DNA from: Ricinus communis
Lineage: Eukaryota > Streptophyta > Magnoliopsida > Malpighiales > Euphorbiaceae
Length of the DNA: 64,000 nt
Assembly: GCF_019578655.1 (NCBI RefSeq)
Contig: NC_063259.1
Coordinates: 2,840,001-2,904,000, forward strand
Direction of reading: 5' to 3'
Shown: positions 60,179 through 64,000 of the stretch, in pieces
Layout: every line of letters starts with the position of its first letter
Position numbering within the stretch: position 1 is the stretch's first letter
Program-made: the position numbers and the translations under genes
Notes under the pieces: generated by a model
The model's database searches: none
The model's input: only the letters and a program-made list of their open reading frames with translations
Told to the model about the DNA's origin: nothing

Positions 60179-60422
60179 AGATAACAACCCGGTAAAAGTT
60201 GTTTATTTTTTAATATGAGAAAACAAACCCGTAAGAGGGGTATATTTGTAAATGTCAGAAAACAACCCCATAAGAGGGATATATCTATGAATATGCAAAG
60301 AAACCTGTAAGAGAGATATATTATTGAGTATGAGAAAATAATTATGTAAATAGGGAATATATATCAGTATGAGAAAACAACCCCGTGAGAGATTTACATA
60401 TGTGTATGAGAAAAAACCATGT

Positions 60423-60427
<5 letters not shown>

Positions 60428-60468
<41 letters not shown>
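60428..60468. repeat. (TA)n microsatellite inside a satellite monomer
   Basis: About 20 TA units replace the GTATATTT part of a monomer, an expansion of the short TATATA naturally present in each unit. Confidence 0.95.
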
Positions 60469-60471
<3 letters not shown>

Positions 60472-61469
60472 TATGAGAAAACAACGCTCGAGATATTTAC
60501 ATTTCAGGTGTATGAGAAAATAACCTCGTAAAAGGTGTATATTTTTTATTATGAGAAAATAATCCTGTAAGATGGGTATATTTTTAAATATTAGAAATCA
60601 ACCCTGTAATAGGGGTATATTTGTGAGTATAAGAGAGAAACCCCATAAAAGTGGTATATTTATGAATATCAAAAAATAATCTAGTAAGTGGGATATATTT
60701 TTGAGTTTAAGAAAAGAACCTTATAAAAGCTATAGATTTTTTATTAATATGAGGAAAAAACCCCATAGGAGGCTTATATTTGTAAATATTAGATAACAAT
60801 CCCGTAATAGGGGTATATTTGTGGGTATTAGAAAGAAATCTCATAAAAGGGGTATATTTGTGGGTATTACGAGGGATATATTTCTAATTATGAGAGGATA
60901 ACCCCGTAAAAAGAGTATATTTTTAATATAAGAAAACAACCCCGTAAGAGGAGTATATTTATAAATATTAGAAAATAACCCCATAAGAGGGGTATAATTG
61001 TGAGTGTGAGATAACAACCCGGTAAAAAAGGTATATTTATGAATATAAAAAAAACCCCGTACAAGGGGTATATTTGTGCGTATGAGAAATTAATCCAGTA
61101 AAACGGGTATATATGTGAGTATGACAAAACAACCCCATAAGAGGGTACATTTGTGAGTATAAGATAACAACACTATAAAAGGTGTATATTTTTTAATATA
61201 AGAAAACAAGCCCGTAACAGGGGCATATTTGTAAATATTAGAAAACAACCCCCATAATAGGGGTATATCAGTAAGTATGAGAAAGGAATAATGTAAAATG
61301 GGTATATTTATGAATATGAGAAAACAACCCCGTAAGTGGGGTATATCTTTTAGTATGAGAAAATAATTCTGTCAAAGGGGTATATTTTTAAGTGTGAGGA
61401 AATAACACCAAAACAGGGGTATAACTGTGAGTATGAGAAAGCAACCACCTAAAAGGGGTATATTTCCGT

Positions 61470-63350
61470 TAGAGGAGTATATTTATGAGTATGAGAAAAT
61501 AATCCCGTAAAAGAGGTATATTTGTTAATATGAGAGAATAACCCCGTAAGACTGGTATAGTTGTAAATATTAGAAAAGAACCTCGTACGAGGGGTATATT
61601 TGTAAGTGTGAGAAAACAACCTCGTAAAAATGGTATATTTATGAGTATGAGAAAACAACCCTGTAAGAGGGATATATTTGTGAATCAAATATTCTTTTTT
61701 GTAAAAGTGATATATTTTCTAATATGAGAAAACAACCCCGTACGAGAGGTATATTTGTGAGTTTGAGATAACAACTCCGTGAAAAGGATATCTTTAAGAA
61801 TATTTGAAAACAACCTCGTATGGGGGATATATTTTTCAGTATGAGGAAATAACTCCGTAAAAGGTATATATTATTTGATATGATGAAACAACCTTGTAAG
61901 AGGGGTATATATATGAGTATAAGAAAACAACCCTACGAGAGGGACGCATTTGTGAGTATGAGAAAATAACCCCGTAAAAGATGTATATTTTTTTATATGA
62001 GAAAACAACCACATAACTAGGGTATATTTGTGAATATCAGAAAATAAAACTGTGAAAGGAATACATTTTTTAATGAGAAAACAATATCGTAAGAGCAGTA
62101 TCTTTGTAAATATTATAAAACAACCCGTGGTAAGGTATATTTATACGTACGGTACAATAACCCCGTGAAAGGGTTACATTTGTGAATATTAGAAAATAAC
62201 TCCGTAAAGAGGGTATATTTTTCAGTATGAGGAAACAACCCCGTAAAAGGTATATATTATTTAATATGACAAAACAAACCCATAAGAGGGGTATATATAT
62301 GAGTATAATAAAACAATCCTGCGAGAGGGGTACATTTGTGAGCATGAGAATATAACCCCGTAAAAGATATATATTTTTTGATATGATAAAACAACCACAT
62401 AACAGGAGTATATTTGTGAGTATCAGAAAATAAAACCGTGAAAGGGGTATATTTTTTAATAAGAGAAAACAATACCATAAGAGGGGTATATTTTTAAATA
62501 TTAGAAATTAACACCGCAATAGGGGTATATTTGTGAGTATGAGAAAGAAACCCCATAAAAGGGGTATATTTATTAAAATGAGAAAATAACCCCGTTAGAG
62601 GAGTATATTTATGAGTATGAGAAAACAATCTCTTGAAAGAGGTATATTCGTTAATATGAGAGAATAACCCCCTAAGAGTGGTACAGTTGTAAATACTAGA
62701 AAACAACCTCGTACGAGGGGTATATTTGTAAGTGTGAGAAAACAACCTCGTAAAAATGGTATATTTATGAGTATAAGAAAATAACCCCGTAAGAAGGGTA
62801 TATTTGTGAGTATTAGAAAAAAGAAATCTCATAAAAGTAGTATATTTTTTAATATGAGAAAACAACCTCGTACGAGAGGTATATTTGGAAGTTTGAGATA
62901 ACAACCCCGTGAAAAGAATATCTTTATGAATATGTGAAAACAACCCCATAAGGGGGATATGTTTTTCAGTATGAGGAAACAACTCCGTAAAAGGTATATA
63001 TTATTTGATATGACAAAACAACCCAGTAAGAGGGGTATATATATGAGTATAACAAAAGAACCCTACGAGAGGGATACATTTGTGAGTATGAGAAAATAAC
63101 CCGTAAAAGTTGTATATTTTTTTATATGGGAAAACAACCACGTAACAAGGGTATATTTGTGAATATCAGAAAATAAAACTGTAAAAGGAGTACATCTTTT
63201 AATATGAGAAAACAATATCGTAAGAGCAGTATCTTCATAAATATTATAAAAAAACCCGTAGTAGGGGTATATTTATGCGTACCGTACAATAACCGGGGGA
63301 AAGGGTACATTTGTGAATATTAGAAATAACTCCGTAAGGGGGATGTACTT
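61470..63350. repeat. ~1130-bp higher-order repeat in the satellite
   Basis: Markers in 61470-62215 recur in order at 62600-63345: ATGAGGAAATAACTCCG at 61841 versus ATGAGGAAACAACTCCG at 62971 (1130 bp apart, near 29 x 39 = 1131), the ATATCGTAAGAGCAGTATC monomer, and the CGTACGGTACAATAACC / CGTACCGTACAATAACC monomer. They are more diverged than the 429-bp pair. Confidence 0.8.
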
Positions 63351-64000
63351 TTGAGCACGAGGAAACAACCCCGTAAAAGGGATATATATCTAAGTATAAG
63401 AAAGTAATCCTATGAGAGGGGTTCATTTTTTAATATGAGAAAACAACTCCGTAAAAGGTGTATATTTTTTAATATGAGAAAACAACCTCGTCTGAGGGGT
63501 ATATTTGTAAATATTATAAAATAACCCTGTAAGAGGTGTATATTTATGAATATGAGAAAACAACCCCATAAAAGGGGTATATATATGAATATAAGAAAAC
63601 AACCCCGTAAAAGGGGTATATATATGAGTATGAGAAAATAACTCCATGAGAGGTTTACATTTATGAGTATAAGAAAACAACCCCATAAGTGTGGTATATT
63701 TATAAATATTAGAAACCTACCTGTAAGAGGGGTATAATTGTTAGTATGAGATAACAACCCCGTAAAAAGGATATATTTATGAATATGAGAAAACAACCCC
63801 ATACAATGGCGTATTTGTGCGTATGAGAAAACAATCCAATAAAATGGGTATATTTATGAATATGAGAAAATAACCCCGTAAGGGGGATATACTTTTTAGT
63901 ATGAGAAAATAACCCAATAAAAGGGGAATATTTGTAAATATTAAAAAACAACCCTGTAACATGGGTATATTTGTGAGTATGAGAAAACAACCTCGTAAAA

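Larger units (their letters stand above)
56501..64000. repeat. 39-bp satellite array, second block, continuing past the window
   Basis: About 190 further monomers of the same satellite. The first ~195 bp match the last ~200 bp before element D (48494-48694) with about eight differences, i.e. neighbouring five-monomer units now separated by D. Long open frames on the reverse strand (58201-58740, 58548-59135, 62494-62982) have the 13-residue GLFSHTHKYTPFT periodicity and are not genes. Confidence 0.95.

Noticed and set aside
38448..64000. Dozens of 60-199-codon open frames on both strands, some with signal-peptide- or membrane-like LILINIPLLRG repeats
   Set aside because: They follow the 39-bp period exactly (13 residues), overlap on both strands and share no start context; they are products of the satellite.

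Overview
The window looks like gene-free, repeat-dense chromatin from a flowering plant, probably a eudicot. This is inferred from plant-type Athila, Tat/Ogre and Tekay/Del-like LTR retrotransposon hallmarks (tRNA-Asp-, tRNA-Arg- and tRNA-iMet-type primer sites), a plant mobile domain (PMD) reading frame, and long satellite DNA. I found no intact host gene, rRNA, tRNA or CRISPR array. Every coding stretch I recognise belongs to a retroelement and is broken.

Layout of 1-37440: a nest of elements. The outermost layer is a Tat/Ogre-type element (Tat-1, + strand): gag-protease at 1094-2729 and the rest of protease plus reverse transcriptase (RT) at 35505-37440. Its protease is split by a ~32.8-kb insertion, most of which is a second Tat element in reverse orientation (Tat-2): leader, gag, protease, an antisense PMD gene and LTR pieces, with RT, RNase H and integrase deleted. 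Tat-2 is itself hit by three related non-autonomous Athila-like elements: A (4514-12968, perfect 5-bp TSD), B (18007-24262) and C (27473-33396). An LTR of the same group (E, 1-1093) sits in the gag of Tat-1. A, B and C share one abridged coding module (gag C-terminal half fused to the pre-RT linker). Only A also carries an ATHILA-type ORF, behind its own TATA box and leader intron.

Layout of 37440-64000: directly after the truncated RT lie three tandem repeats in succession: ~28 bp, 21-22 bp, and then a 39-bp satellite that fills the rest of the window (about 17.7 kb excluding one insertion, roughly 450 monomers). The satellite has higher-order structure at 5 monomers (195 bp), 11 monomers (429 bp, two copies differing at two bases) and about 29 monomers (1130 bp). 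It is interrupted by element D (48695-56500, TSD TTATG), a non-autonomous element with ~3.15-kb LTRs and no recognisable coding sequence.

How it fits together: the elements form a time-ordered stack (Tat-1, then Tat-2, then A/B/C). The coding remnants are dominated by in-frame TAG stops where a sister copy or family logic has CAG, as expected for deamination of methylated CHG cytosines. The most interesting signals are structural: a twice-per-element AGGA-loop hairpin plus purine tract in A and C (with B degenerate at the internal site), unusually long target duplications around B and C, inverted Tat LTRs ending the large insertion, and satellite arrays abutting a Tat pol remnant.
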